DNA of 64,000 bases from Actinomycetota bacterium (GTDB lineage: Bacteria; Actinomycetota; Coriobacteriia; Anaerosomatales; PHET01). The position numbers and the translations under genes are program-made. The stretch lies in the NCBI GenBank assembly GCA_029265315.1, contig JAJUJM010000004.1, forward strand, positions 77,032-141,031. The letters are read 5' to 3'. The notes under the pieces were generated by a model. The model was not told the origin of the DNA, made no database searches, and was given only the letters and a program-made list of their open reading frames with translations. Shown here piece by piece: positions 25,101 to 32,901 of this stretch. The first letter of the stretch is position 1. The number at the start of each line of letters is the position of its first letter.

Positions 25101-27908
25101 GAAGTTGTGGCTCGTGCCGGCGTGGCAACCCGAGGCCAGGCAGTCCTTGATCGGCGTCGCCGGAGTCGCGTTGTGGCACGACAGGCAGTTCGGCGTCATC
25201 GAATTCGTCGGGATCGAGTTGTCGTGCAGCACGGACACGTCTGCGACGTTGTGACAGCCGGAACCACCGCACGTCGCGCCAGCGGTCCCGCCACCCGTGA
25301 GCGTCGTGTTCGTCGCGTTGTGCTGGGTGCTCTTGTCAGTGTGCTTCGTTGCGTGGCACTGGTCGCACGTCTTGTTCCACGTGCCGCCGGGCAGCGAGTC
25401 GACGCGCTGCTCGTGGCAGGCGACGCACTTGTCGGGATACGTGCTTGGCACACCCACGAAGTTCGTCTTCGTCTTGACGATGTGCTCGGGCTTCATCTCC
25501 ATGTTGTGGCATGACGTGCAAGCGAACCCGGACTCGGTCCCGGTCTGTGAAGACGCGGTGTGCGTCGTCTCGGTGCCGACGTAGTGGTCCGGGTCCCACG
25601 GCATGTACGAGGAGCCGAGCTTACCCACGCCGGTGGCGTGGCAGCTGGTGCACTCGGCCGTGTAGTTGTCGTTGAGGTAGTCGACGAGCTGACCCGTGGC
25701 CGTGTTATGGCAGGTCACACACGACGGGTGCGCCACGTCGATCGTCGAGAAGCCGTCGTGGCAGCGCACGCACGCCACGCCGTCCGGATACAGCGCCGCG
25801 TTGTGGGCCGCGGTCGTATTGTGCGCGGTGTGGCAGTCCGTGCAGAGCTTCTTCGTCGGCACGCCCTCTTGCGCGGTATGACAGCTCTGGCAAGTGGCGT
25901 TGCCGGGATTCGACGAGGCGTGGATCAGGTCGGCCTTCGTCACGTCGTGGCAGTTCGGACCGCCGCAGCTCGTCTGGTTCGTTGCGGAGTACAGGCTGTA
26001 GTCGTGCTTCGTCCCGAATGCGTTGTGCGGGACCGGCGCTTTGCCGACCGCGTGGCACGCGACACACTGGTCGTTCCACGGGCGAGGCAGGTAGGTCTGG
26101 TCATGACAGGTGGAGCAGATGATCGCGCTGCCATCGGCGACGAGCCGCGACGTGCTCCTCGCATGCTCAGGGTAGAGCTCGAGCGAGTCGTCATGACAGG
26201 CGGCGCAGGCCAGCCCGCCGGTGTTCGCCACGCCAGCATCAGCACCCGAGCCTACGTGCGACGCGGAGAGGTACGGATGGTGCTCCATCGCATCCACGCC
26301 GGACGCGACGTGACAACCGCCCGTGCATGCCTTCGAGGACGGGTACGACGTCGCCGAGTGGCAGTCGAGGCAGTCCGGCGTGAATTCGTTGCCAGTGACC
26401 GAGTTGTCATGGATCACGTCGAGGTTCGCGATGTGGCAACCGCGACACTTGGCTTCGCTGGCGATCGACGTGTCGGGCGTGTGATCATTCTCGATGAAGC
26501 CATGAGGCTGCTGGTTGTTCGCCACTTTGTGGCAACCGGGCGCCCCGGTCTCACCGTTCCAGGTGCAGCTGCGGTCATAGGTTCCCGTGGTGTCCGGGTT
26601 GAGATACGGAGCGTACGTGGTGTGGCACCACGTGCAGGTGTTGATCTTGGTCTTCGAGCTGTCGCGACGATGCTCGTCGACGAGCGGCGCGTTGTGACAA
26701 GAGGTGCACGCGAAGCCAGCGTACGTGCCCGCGGTGAAGGACGTGTTCGTCACGACGTGGTCGAACGTGAAGCCGTGGCTCGTGGTCTTGTCGGGATGGC
26801 AGCTCACGCACTTCGGTGCGATCGAGCCCATCACCGACTGGTACGCACGGAAGCCATCGACGACCACGTAGGTGCCGCGCGAGGCGGGGTTCTTGGTCCC
26901 GGTCACGCGGATCTGGACGGTGTGGTCGCCGGGTCCGAGGTCTGCGGAGCGGAACACGACCTTCTGGTAGCCAGTGGTCGGCGAGTAACAATCGATGTCG
27001 CCCTTCTTCTCGCCGTCGATCCAGACCTCGGCCATGCCGCGATACGGATCGACGTCGGTGACGACCTCGATGATGTTTCCGGGAAACGTGCTCGTGAGCG
27101 TATAGCCGGCCTGATTGGCCCAGTAGGCACGTCCGAGCGTGTAGTTCGTGTTCGAGAGCGCCTTCCAAGCGACTGGCGCGTAGGTCACGACATCCGTGAC
27201 AGGGCTCGCCTCAACAGGCGGGTGGGAGTGGGACTCACGCTGGACAGGGAGCATCGTGGAGGCACTGTCGACGCTGTGGCAACCATCGGCGGCGCACTGG
27301 CTTTCAACCTCGATGAGCGACTCGAAGGTCATGTCGCCATCGGCGTTGATACCGTGGCTCATCGAACCGACCCAGGCGGGTTGGGCGGTGTAGGAGGCGT
27401 TACCGGACGCGCTGTGGGTGGCGTGACGCGCCGCGACGGCGGACTCCTGGTGGCAGGTCGAGCAGTTGGCTATGCCATGACACGAGGAACACTTCTCGCT
27501 GGCCTTGTTCTTGGAACCGGGCCAGCGCGGGTTCATGTGGATGATATGGATGAGGGAGGCGGTGGCTTCAACAGAGGAAGAGGAGGCGAAGGATCCTTCA
27601 GGGCCGAGGTACGCCGGGATCGCGTAGCGCAGCGACTCTCCCCAACCGTCAGGCAGGTGGCACACGGCTCCGCAGTTGCCGCCCGCGTAGTGGCGGGGGT
27701 GCGTCCCGAGCAGACCCTCTGTGTGGCACTTGACACAGGCGGTCTGCTTGTCCACCGGTGGCACCGACCAGTCGGTCATCGATTGGTGACACGACAGACA
27801 CTCGGGGTTCTGTTGCGTCGCAGCGGCGGTGCCCGCGAACGCGAACAGGGCCGCGACCGCCACCGCGAGCGACGCGATTACCGTCAGCCTACTCTTACGC
27901 CCGACCAT
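19146..27908 (-). CDS. Giant secreted multihaem cytochrome c 1 (about 80 candidate haem sites)
   Basis: ATG 27908 is chosen: GGGAGG lies six bases upstream and the peptide opens with a signal sequence (VIASLAVAVAALFAFAGTAAA). The product has 2,920 residues. By hand I count about 53 CX2CH sites plus 27 wider CX3CH to CX10CH sites, mostly Gly-rich such as CGGSGCH and CESAGCH. Three beta-sandwich domains interrupt the haem string at about residues 236-360, 1610-1750 and 2370-2520. The N-terminal region (HYAGGNCGAVCH) and C-terminal region (CHVKIPHAWKRPRL, ending ATSPYWP) match giant 2. It is Ser/Thr rich, with no LPXTG, SLH or membrane segment after the signal. An extracellular electron conduit or haem store is inferred. 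It has its own promoter and hairpin terminator. Confidence 0.9.
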   Translation of the reverse strand: MVGRKSRLTVIASLAVAVAALFAFAGTAAATQQNPECLSCHQSMTDWSVPPVDKQTACVKCHTEGLLGTHPRHYAGGNCGAVCHLPDGWGESLRYAIPAYLGPEGSFASSSSVEATASLIHIIHMNPRWPGSKNKASEKCSSCHGIANCSTCHQESAVAARHATHSASGNASYTAQPAWVGSMSHGINADGDMTFESLIEVESQCAADGCHSVDSASTMLPVQRESHSHPPVEASPVTDVVTYAPVAWKALSNTNYTLGRAYWANQAGYTLTSTFPGNIIEVVTDVDPYRGMAEVWIDGEKKGDIDCYSPTTGYQKVVFRSADLGPGDHTVQIRVTGTKNPASRGTYVVVDGFRAYQSVMGSIAPKCVSCHPDKTTSHGFTFDHVVTNTSFTAGTYAGFACTSCHNAPLVDEHRRDSSKTKINTCTWCHTTYAPYLNPDTTGTYDRSCTWNGETGAPGCHKVANNQQPHGFIENDHTPDTSIASEAKCRGCHIANLDVIHDNSVTGNEFTPDCLDCHSATSYPSSKACTGGCHVASGVDAMEHHPYLSASHVGSGADAGVANTGGLACAACHDDSLELYPEHARSTSRLVADGSAIICSTCHDQTYLPRPWNDQCVACHAVGKAPVPHNAFGTKHDYSLYSATNQTSCGGPNCHDVTKADLIHASSNPGNATCQSCHTAQEGVPTKKLCTDCHTAHNTTAAHNAALYPDGVACVRCHDGFSTIDVAHPSCVTCHNTATGQLVDYLNDNYTAECTSCHATGVGKLGSSYMPWDPDHYVGTETTHTASSQTGTESGFACTSCHNMEMKPEHIVKTKTNFVGVPSTYPDKCVACHEQRVDSLPGGTWNKTCDQCHATKHTDKSTQHNATNTTLTGGGTAGATCGGSGCHNVADVSVLHDNSIPTNSMTPNCLSCHNATPATPIKDCLASGCHAGTSHNFAAHTPTGSGECVSCHETNDVRTIHPTCDTCHNNPSYPGIVTGKSGECAECHNASGVYSKTYSPSDPNHYVGTETTHTSTGNGTYNGYSCTQCHLLEMKPEHAKPTVSFATTTTVIGKCIVCHETKVDSWITAWDKKCASCHPSTHTDRTTKHNASTVSPGCGGTGCHAIDDVAVIHNNSITTNSMVPSCVTCHSSNTAIPTTIDCESAGCHLGMQHGHALDLSNSNYNNTTVTGCTNSGIGCHGSMPTSPTPDYAVAQYHPDNGCQSGLCHKLADGATPNPSQSDPAFNNPQTCQNCHGGRVSAPLNYTNAPDVIALTASSTAPTGGHYNETSHTIVLSTQTMNVGGAASATCVTCHNATASNGMGQLYKQHQVLQVYGNTTCYDCHSFVTPGDVAGTSRVGNVIKNALATNQDLDCIDCHNALVMGVNYVQHETTSSPPATATVMSTPDFQCGDVGCHYDESLPVQLEIHELHKGDGNIIPFQWFNGSVVETYPAERCNGTCHPYPYVPGSYSGDCERRPEPECVDCHDPLLQGWKPTAKTCGVNGACHITSPHTQIGPAHSVTALSQACVDCHETTDLRSNHGYPDTENCSSNNICHDLEGTVYTYNGDQYTFTLKGKKECKDCHSLGKMPNVTRDHAPHDPNHYLGSEATHTAISQTGGFGAIYSVVATEGFNSATWPAAWTRNSTTLVVTNNSAPLYEGTYHAQIYTTSTTRSTNYFERTFDTAAVASPTVEFYYTTTNFASPDYARLEYSVDGTNFVQLWNTDVTQTTWTKVGPLPVPRSATLTLRFSASTNANNSDRFRVDAITLKPGDAIPVACSSCHYMELKPEHFKASSDATRVPGIYPDKCVDCHENKADVFDVTKKSIDWNRTCNAGGVCHTSQHLGQTAKHDASAVSPACGGSGCHYIQDVAVIHNNSSLTNATVTTCANTCHTTPAALPASVACGSAGCHEGMGAHNHELDRDGSLFNPTTVTGCVDSGAGCHGNSPSTNYQSYHPNSGCLTGPCHTAANHNDPQFNDPNTCMNCHGGGAQLYAGATDRIPVAGATPDGHYPEGLHTAASASRTTSVTAGGTLSARCIDCHDDINVSGIDGLYHQHQALPAPYGNTSCVDCHNYSVGVTAQITGSWTTDACSDCHNVTDMPTMVQHSTTAPVVAATEAQGAGSCVTTGCHATTDLHALHKGTAMTPPARAALGCAFTGCHDYTKQGLKPTAKSCGTGGACHTTDAHDPAAHNVIDSANCTRCHEAAGGTAVTDIRNVYKSTGFGDVLAHDNCGSCHNAGSNLGSTNTADCVDCHNALEAGTHAYTPYDPNHYYTASHDSSLTTGANYGTSGYSKTLTDYHGATVSFERLCTTCHTIDLKTEHDKTSVSFNLGGKADKCVACHELMVDNWSARWTGSCAGEANSCHNLGALHSDWSTKHDASAQTMAAPGSSFTLGSSATVFTENFGTTTTWPSTWTRSNTTYVTVQTGSSRSGAAAQIGVNTTRTEYNFYLTAGHNLSSYSGGTVQFWYQVNVSDTADFLVCEYSTAAGGPYTELFRVNTDALSWTQSPVLSIPGGATIYVRFRGTFNASGEYGRVDDFTVNGVNGASFGAALPANSTAAVSCQNNPNGTECHNVADVANIHSRTPNFGCPICHTGTTQHPTQLNCQAAGCHVGINVDNHNTAWHESSIASNSAGAYSGTSFTTAWCRGCHDDSIDNEHFVLGAYGSTPCSVCHKKASDSAAPISVTSAVTSATIHADSTPGNVLCETCHSTVQSTRPHVQRWGWTGTPNGGSGAVGNLQFQTTWSGHRVLSAMPGAKTSFTTAVDGVSANRTWSLPSDSSWLAAGWTSTSMVVCSDCHGDVSGATGPHGASMTVNIASGYSNSYSSGAAYLNTASPWIQGNPICAKCHQVANLGSLNNVHSRSNHRGTTGGKCVNCHVKIPHAWKRPRLIGYRTDPAPYASLIVNNITDRAYTPTGWSESYCGVTGCGSHATNATSPYWP

Positions 27909-28021
27909 CTCTGGCCTCCCACTTCCCGCTTCGCCGGTCATGGCTGTCAAGGAACCGGATCACCGCCGCGGCGCCCATCCGACGACGGCACGAGCCTCCA
28001 GACTCCATGCAAAGCACAGAA

Positions 28022-28035
28022 ACGCCCGAGGGCGT
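28022..28035 (-). promoter_or_regulatory. Hairpin at the 5' end of the giant-1 leader
   Basis: ACGCCC-GA-GGGCGT forms a 6-bp inverted repeat about three bases downstream of the predicted transcription start. A hairpin sits at the matching place in giant 2. It may stabilise the long mRNA or serve as an operator. Confidence 0.4.
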
Positions 28036-28044
28036 CCTCCATGG

Positions 28045-28073
28045 AGTATCGTCACGCCAGAGGCGAAGGTCAA
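28045..28073 (-). promoter_or_regulatory. Candidate promoter for giant cytochrome 1
   Basis: TTGACC (28068-28073), exactly 17 bases, then GATACT (28045-28050). The leader to the ATG would be about 130 bases. The same -10 hexamer and spacing occur upstream of giant 2. Confidence 0.6.
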
Positions 28074-28096
28074 GCCCCATTCACCGATTGCTAATA

Positions 28097-28109
28097 TGAG
28101 TTAACCTCA
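28097..28109. promoter_or_regulatory. Imperfect palindrome upstream of the giant-1 promoter
   Basis: TGAG-N5-CTCA is centred on a GTTAAC core at about -65 from the predicted start. The position fits an activator site, but no regulator is identified. The rest of the gap at 27909-28139 is the leader and promoter described here. Confidence 0.25.
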
Positions 28110-28139
28110 CCCATTTCCCTGGAATACGGCACGAACACT

Positions 28140-29510
28140 TCAGCGCGCGCCATGCCCGGTGAGTACGACCTTCAGCGTCTCAGCCACGATCTGCGCGTCC
28201 ATCGCGAGGTTGCGATGGTACATGTAGATCAGGTCGTACTTGAGTTTCCGTTCCGGCGTCGTCGCATACCCCCCGCTCACCTGCGCCAGACCGGTCACGC
28301 CTGGTTTCACGCGGAAACGTTCGCGGTAACCCGGGATGTCTTGCAGGTACTGCTCCACGAAGTACGGCCGTTCGGGCCTGGGACCGACGAAGCTCATGTC
28401 GCCCTTCAGTATGTTGATCAGCTGAGGAAGCTCGTCGATACGGTACCGGCGAAGGAAGCGGCCGACGCCCGTGATCCGGGGGTCGTCTTCTTCCGCGAGC
28501 ACCGGCCCGGACAGCGCCTCGGCGTCTCTGACCATCGTTCGCAGCTTGTAGACAGGAAACGTCTTCAGGTCGCGGCCCACCCGCTCCTGAGCGAACAGCA
28601 CCGGGGCGCCGTCGGACACCAGGATGGCCAGCGAGGCGATGAGCAGGATGGGGCTCACCAATACAAGCAGCACCGCGGCCCCAACCAGATCGATCGCGCG
28701 TTTGACCGCTCGGTAGTAACGCGGGACGGACGACTCCGTGATCTTCATGAGCGGGATGTCACCGATCAACGCATCCACGCGGCCGATGAAGATCTCGTAG
28801 AGCTCCGGCACGACGTCGACGCGCACCTTGAGCTCGTCGGCCAGGACCAACGACTCGACGAGCTCGCGCAAGGCCACAGGGCTCACGACGATGATGCGGT
28901 TGGCGTCCTGCTCGCGTGCGATCGCGGCGATGTCGGCGGCGCCACCGAGGACCGGATAGGTCCCCGCCTCGGCACCGCTGTCGTCCGGACGCGTCCGCAC
29001 CAACCCGCACACGCGCCAGCCCCAGCGCTCCCTCCGGGTGAGCTCATCCGCGAGCTCGACAGACACCGGCCCCGTGCCCACCAGCACGACGCGCTGCTCC
29101 GGCCACCGGAACCGGCTGAAGCGAAGGAATGCGAGCCGCCATCCCACGAGCAGGACGATGCCGAACAGCCAGCCCAGCAGTATCGTCGAGCGGGCGAAGC
29201 TCGCAGTGCGCGGGCCGCCGAAGAACGCCATCGCCGCGACGAGCACCGTGCCCAGCGTGACAGCCGCAGCAGCGGAACGGACCACGTTCCACACGGTATC
29301 GACGCGCTCGGGGTCGTACAGGCCGTATATCCACGAACTCGCGAGGTAGATCAGCGTCGCGAACGGAGCGAGCAGCAGGTACGCGCCGAAGTTGAAGGTC
29401 GGGAGTGATCCCTCGAAGCGGACGAGGAAGGCGAGCACAACCCCGACGTTCACCAACACCGCATCGAGCGCCACCGACAGCAGGACGAAGCGAGTGCGCG
29501 ACAGCATCAC
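28140..29510 (-). CDS. Polyprenyl glycosylphosphotransferase (initiating sugar transferase)
   Basis: The protein has 456 residues. Four N-terminal helices precede a nucleotide-binding-like middle domain (VVLVGTGPVSVELAD) and the C-terminal bacterial sugar-transferase domain (PF02397), which begins with a helix at KRAIDLVGAAVLLVLVSP and contains YKLRTM, RIDELPQLINILKGDMSFVGPRP and KPGVTGLAQVSG. The enzyme loads the first sugar phosphate onto undecaprenyl phosphate for exopolysaccharide or glycoprotein glycans, at the inner face of the membrane. GTG 29510 overlaps the stop of the glycosyltransferase gene by four bases, and an ATG one codon later is also possible. It forms an operon with the next two genes. 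Confidence 0.93.
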   Translation of the reverse strand: MMLSRTRFVLLSVALDAVLVNVGVVLAFLVRFEGSLPTFNFGAYLLLAPFATLIYLASSWIYGLYDPERVDTVWNVVRSAAAAVTLGTVLVAAMAFFGGPRTASFARSTILLGWLFGIVLLVGWRLAFLRFSRFRWPEQRVVLVGTGPVSVELADELTRRERWGWRVCGLVRTRPDDSGAEAGTYPVLGGAADIAAIAREQDANRIIVVSPVALRELVESLVLADELKVRVDVVPELYEIFIGRVDALIGDIPLMKITESSVPRYYRAVKRAIDLVGAAVLLVLVSPILLIASLAILVSDGAPVLFAQERVGRDLKTFPVYKLRTMVRDAEALSGPVLAEEDDPRITGVGRFLRRYRIDELPQLINILKGDMSFVGPRPERPYFVEQYLQDIPGYRERFRVKPGVTGLAQVSGGYATTPERKLKYDLIYMYHRNLAMDAQIVAETLKVVLTGHGAR

Positions 29511-30685
29511 TGCCTCACTCCCGCTCGCTCAGCGTGCGGATCGATGGCCTCGCGATACACCGCGAGCGTGTTTGCGACCATGCGCGGGATCGTGAACTGC
29601 GACAGTGCGCGCTCACGTGCCTGCCTGCCCATGCGTTCGCGCAGAGCGTCGTCAGTGAGCAGACGATTGAGCGCGTCGGCGAGCGCCTCGGGGTCGCCGA
29701 CGGGAACCGTGAGGCCGGTCACCCCATCGACGTTCGCATACGGGACACCGGTGGTCAGATCCGTTGAAACCACCGGTGTGCCGGCGGCGTGTGCCTCGAT
29801 CTGCACCAGGCCGAACGCCTCACTGCGCGCGACACTCGGCAGCGCGAACACGTCGGCCGCCTCGTACCACGCGGCGAGCTCAGCGTCGTCGACCGGTTCT
29901 ACGAAACGCACTCGGTCGGTCATGCCCCACGCCAGTACCATCTCCCGCAACCTCGGTTCGAGCGGCCCCCGACCGATCATGACGAGGTCGGCGTCCACAT
30001 GCCTCATCGCCCGCACGAGAACATCCGCGCCCTTGTAGTAGATCAGTCGCCCGACGAACAGCACGATCCGTCTGTCCGGATGCTCCGAGCGCAGCACCTC
30101 CGCGCGCGCCGACGTCTTCGCATCACCTGCGAAGCGTTCGACGTGCAGGCCGAAGTCGACGTGACGGCACTTGTGCGCCCTGGGAGCCAAGTAGGGAGAG
30201 TGCGCGATCATGTTGGGCGATGAGGCGATGATCAGGTCGGCCCTGTCGAGGAAGCGGTCGAGCAGGGGGCGGTAGGCCGCAAGCGCGACCTTCTGACGGA
30301 TGATGTCGCTGTGGTACGTGACCACCATGGGAACCTTCACACGAGCAGCGAGCCACGACAGCTCGCCCCACGGGTACGGGAAGTGGAAGTGGAACACGTC
30401 GGGCGGGTCGCTGCGCAGTGCCTCTTCGCGCAACGCCCGGGCGAACCCCCACGAGACGGGCGTCGAGGACAGCTCGGTCACCCTCGGGAGCCTGACGACC
30501 TCCACGCCGTCGATGCGCTCCTCTTCGCGTGCGTCGCTCCCGTTACAGACGACCACCCGCACGATGGCGCCGGCATGCTCCACCAGTCCTTGCGCGAGGT
30601 CGCGGACGTGGAACTCGATCCCGCCCAAGTGCGGCGGGTAGTACTTGTTGACCATGGTCACCCGCAGAGGGCGGCTTGTCGTCAT
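29507..30685 (-). CDS. Family 4 glycosyltransferase
   Basis: The protein has 392 residues with a GT-B fold. The N-terminus MVNKYYPPHLGGIEFHV is the acceptor-side loop of GT4 enzymes. The donor-side domain has VLFVGRLIYYKGADVLVRAM and the EAFGLVQIEAHAAGTPVVSTD segment with the conserved Glu pair. It adds a sugar from a nucleotide donor to a lipid-linked glycan in the cytoplasm, and the sugar specificity cannot be read from sequence. ATG 30685 overlaps the phosphohexomutase stop (ATGA) and its own stop overlaps the sugar-transferase start. Confidence 0.92.
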   Translation of the reverse strand: MTTSRPLRVTMVNKYYPPHLGGIEFHVRDLAQGLVEHAGAIVRVVVCNGSDAREEERIDGVEVVRLPRVTELSSTPVSWGFARALREEALRSDPPDVFHFHFPYPWGELSWLAARVKVPMVVTYHSDIIRQKVALAAYRPLLDRFLDRADLIIASSPNMIAHSPYLAPRAHKCRHVDFGLHVERFAGDAKTSARAEVLRSEHPDRRIVLFVGRLIYYKGADVLVRAMRHVDADLVMIGRGPLEPRLREMVLAWGMTDRVRFVEPVDDAELAAWYEAADVFALPSVARSEAFGLVQIEAHAAGTPVVSTDLTTGVPYANVDGVTGLTVPVGDPEALADALNRLLTDDALRERMGRQARERALSQFTIPRMVANTLAVYREAIDPHAERAGVRQ

Positions 30686-32076
30686 GCGGGCGACTCCACC
30701 AGCGCGCGCCCTGCTGCGAGCAGGTCGTCCACGACGCCCGCTGACGAGGCCTCGGCGTAGATCCGCACGAGCGGCTCGGTGCCGGATGCCCGCAGCAGAA
30801 GCCAGGCGTCGTCAGGAAGCAGGAACTTGACGCCGTCGATACGGATGACATCACCGACCTCGAGCCCCGCGATCGTGGAGGGAGCGAGCGCGGGCATCGA
30901 AGCGACGAACGCGTCCCGGACCGCGGGCTCCAGCCGCACATCGATGCGGCCATACTCCATCGGACCGGTGAGCGCGAACAGGTCCTCGACGAGCCCGGCC
31001 AGGCCCATTTTGTGTTGCGCCATCATCTCGGCCAGCAGAAGGGCCATGAGCAGACCGTCGCGCTCACGGACGTGAGAAGGGATCCCGATCCCTCCGGACT
31101 CCTCGCCGCCTATGAGCACGTCTCCCGCGACCATCTCTTCGTAGATCCACTTGAAACCGACGGGCGTCGTCACGCACTCGAGCCCCAGACGGTTGGCCAG
31201 ACGGTCCACGACGACCGACGTGGACAGCGTCTTGACGATTCTGCCCGAGGCTCCCTTGTCCTCGACCAAGTGGCGCGCGAGCAGCGCGATGATCCGGTGC
31301 GGACTCACGAACTCGCCGTTCTCATCGATGGCGCCGATACGGTCCGCATCGCCGTCGGTGATGAACGCAGCGTGGTAGCCACCCTCCAGCACCGCGTCGC
31401 GGGCCTCATCGGTCCACGGTGGGATCGGCTCAGGGTGCAACCCGCCGAAGCCCGGATTGCGCTCTGCGTGCAACTCAGTGACTTCCACGCCCATGTCGCG
31501 CAGTACGCCCACGAGATACGACTGTCCCGCGCCGAACAGCGGGTCGACCACCACGCGGAGGCCAGCCGTGCGAATCGCCTCGGCGTCAACGGCGCCACGC
31601 AGGGTGTCCAGATACGGACCCACCAGATCGACTGTCGCGAAGGGGCCGCGTCCGACAGGAGGTCGATCCGCTATCAGGTCCTCGATCCGGTCCGTGAAGG
31701 CGACCGGCGAGGCCCCACCGTCCGCCATGCGCAGCTTCAACCCAAGGTACTCGCTCGGGTTGTGGCTCGCGGTCAGCATCACGCCGCCGATCGCCTCGTC
31801 CGTGTGCGCCACCGACCAGCACAGCGCCGGTGTCGGAAGGTAGCGGTCCGAGAGCCGCACCGAAAGCCCGTGCGATGCCAGCACCTCAGAGGCGGCAGCC
31901 GCGAAGCTGCCCGCCTCGAAGCGCGTGTCGTAACCGACCAAGACGACGCCGCCCGGGTGTTCGGCCGCCCATGCCCGGCCCGCAGCGTCAGCGACACGCC
32001 GTACGTTGTCGTAGGTGAACTCATCACCGATGACCGCCCGCCACCCATCGGTGCCGAACCGGATGCTCGAGCTCAT
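30682..32076 (-). CDS. Phosphoglucomutase/phosphomannomutase family enzyme
   Basis: ATG 32076 (MSSSIRFGTDGWRA) is chosen because it gives the family's usual N-terminus, although an upstream GTG at 32124 is in frame. The product has 464 residues. The phosphoserine loop TASHNP (Ser about 104), the metal loop DGDADR (about 242-247), the sugar-binding GEESGGIG and a C-terminal RASGTEPLVRIY phosphate-binding loop are all present. The enzyme interconverts hexose 1- and 6-phosphates, supplying nucleotide sugars for the polysaccharide genes. Glc versus Man preference is not determined. The 32125-32215 gap upstream shows no clear signal. Confidence 0.93.
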   Translation of the reverse strand: MSSSIRFGTDGWRAVIGDEFTYDNVRRVADAAGRAWAAEHPGGVVLVGYDTRFEAGSFAAAASEVLASHGLSVRLSDRYLPTPALCWSVAHTDEAIGGVMLTASHNPSEYLGLKLRMADGGASPVAFTDRIEDLIADRPPVGRGPFATVDLVGPYLDTLRGAVDAEAIRTAGLRVVVDPLFGAGQSYLVGVLRDMGVEVTELHAERNPGFGGLHPEPIPPWTDEARDAVLEGGYHAAFITDGDADRIGAIDENGEFVSPHRIIALLARHLVEDKGASGRIVKTLSTSVVVDRLANRLGLECVTTPVGFKWIYEEMVAGDVLIGGEESGGIGIPSHVRERDGLLMALLLAEMMAQHKMGLAGLVEDLFALTGPMEYGRIDVRLEPAVRDAFVASMPALAPSTIAGLEVGDVIRIDGVKFLLPDDAWLLLRASGTEPLVRIYAEASSAGVVDDLLAAGRALVESPA

Positions 32077-32215
32077 GCCTCCACGCGTCCCCTCACGTCT
32101 TCCTGACTTCCCACCCGATACCACCAGTACCGACTGACGGCATCTCTGTCGATTCCCCTCACGCCACTCGGTAGCTCACCGTCCTGCACCAGCCGGCGCC
32201 CCCGCGCTCGTCCCG

Positions 32216-32875
32216 CTAACGCTCGAAGGTGCGCTCGAAGTTCGGTATCGGGTTGCCCAGCACGCGGACACGGTCATCGCGCACCTCGACATGGATCGCG
32301 TCCTGCTCGGAGTCCGCGATCATCCTCGCCTCGACACGGAATGTCGCCACGATCCGCTTGCCCGCGGTCCCGTCGGGGTAGATCGCGAATGTCAGGTCTT
32401 CGCCGACGGGGCACGGCCCGATGGCGAGCGTATCGCTCTTGCCCGCCTTCAGCGTCACGCGCTTGCCACCGAACTCGATGACCGGATTCTTCGGTGGCAC
32501 CGCCTGTGTGTCGTTCCACCACTTGATGCGGATCAGCTTGGCCGCCGTGTTCGACTGCGAGGCGGACCCAGGGCCTGAGGAGCCACCCGCTCCTCCGTCG
32601 CCCGATCCGCTCGTCGCCCCGCCCTGTGTCGCCGCGCCCGGACCCGAAGTGGGGCTGCCTTGGCCAGCGACGGACCCTGCCGGGCTCTTCGAGTCGGTCG
32701 TCTGCGCCGACGCACCCCCGGTCGAGTCAGTCGACAGCACCCCTCCCTGAGATGCTCCCGGCTTCAGACCGAGGTCCGGCGTATCGGTCCGCTCACGTGA
32801 ACAGCCGCCGAGCAGCAGCAAGCCGGCAAGCGCCGCCGAAAGGATCAAGGTGCGCGTCATGGTACGTGCGGACAC
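32216..32875 (-). CDS. Lipoprotein of unknown function
   Basis: GTG 32875 is chosen because GGAGG lies six bases upstream. The lipoprotein signal is LAGLLLLGGC, with the lipidated Cys at residue 25. A Gly/Ser/Ala-rich linker of about 80 residues precedes a globular domain of about 110 residues beginning near KLIRIKWWNDTQ, with no motif I recognise. There are no haem sites. It lies between the radical SAM gene (26-base gap) and the phosphohexomutase gene on the same strand. Confidence 0.75.
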   Translation of the reverse strand: MSARTMTRTLILSAALAGLLLLGGCSRERTDTPDLGLKPGASQGGVLSTDSTGGASAQTTDSKSPAGSVAGQGSPTSGPGAATQGGATSGSGDGGAGGSSGPGSASQSNTAAKLIRIKWWNDTQAVPPKNPVIEFGGKRVTLKAGKSDTLAIGPCPVGEDLTFAIYPDGTAGKRIVATFRVEARMIADSEQDAIHVEVRDDRVRVLGNPIPNFERTFER

Positions 32876-32901
32876 GTCAAACCTCCGGATGGTGTTGGGC
32901 C

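Noticed and set aside
25560-28094. Long open frame on the plus strand (844 codons), opposite giant cytochrome 1
   Set aside because: It runs antisense through a haem-motif-rich gene with a signal peptide, promoter and ribosome site. Its product is Arg/Val/Ala-rich without domains, as expected for antisense frames at high GC.
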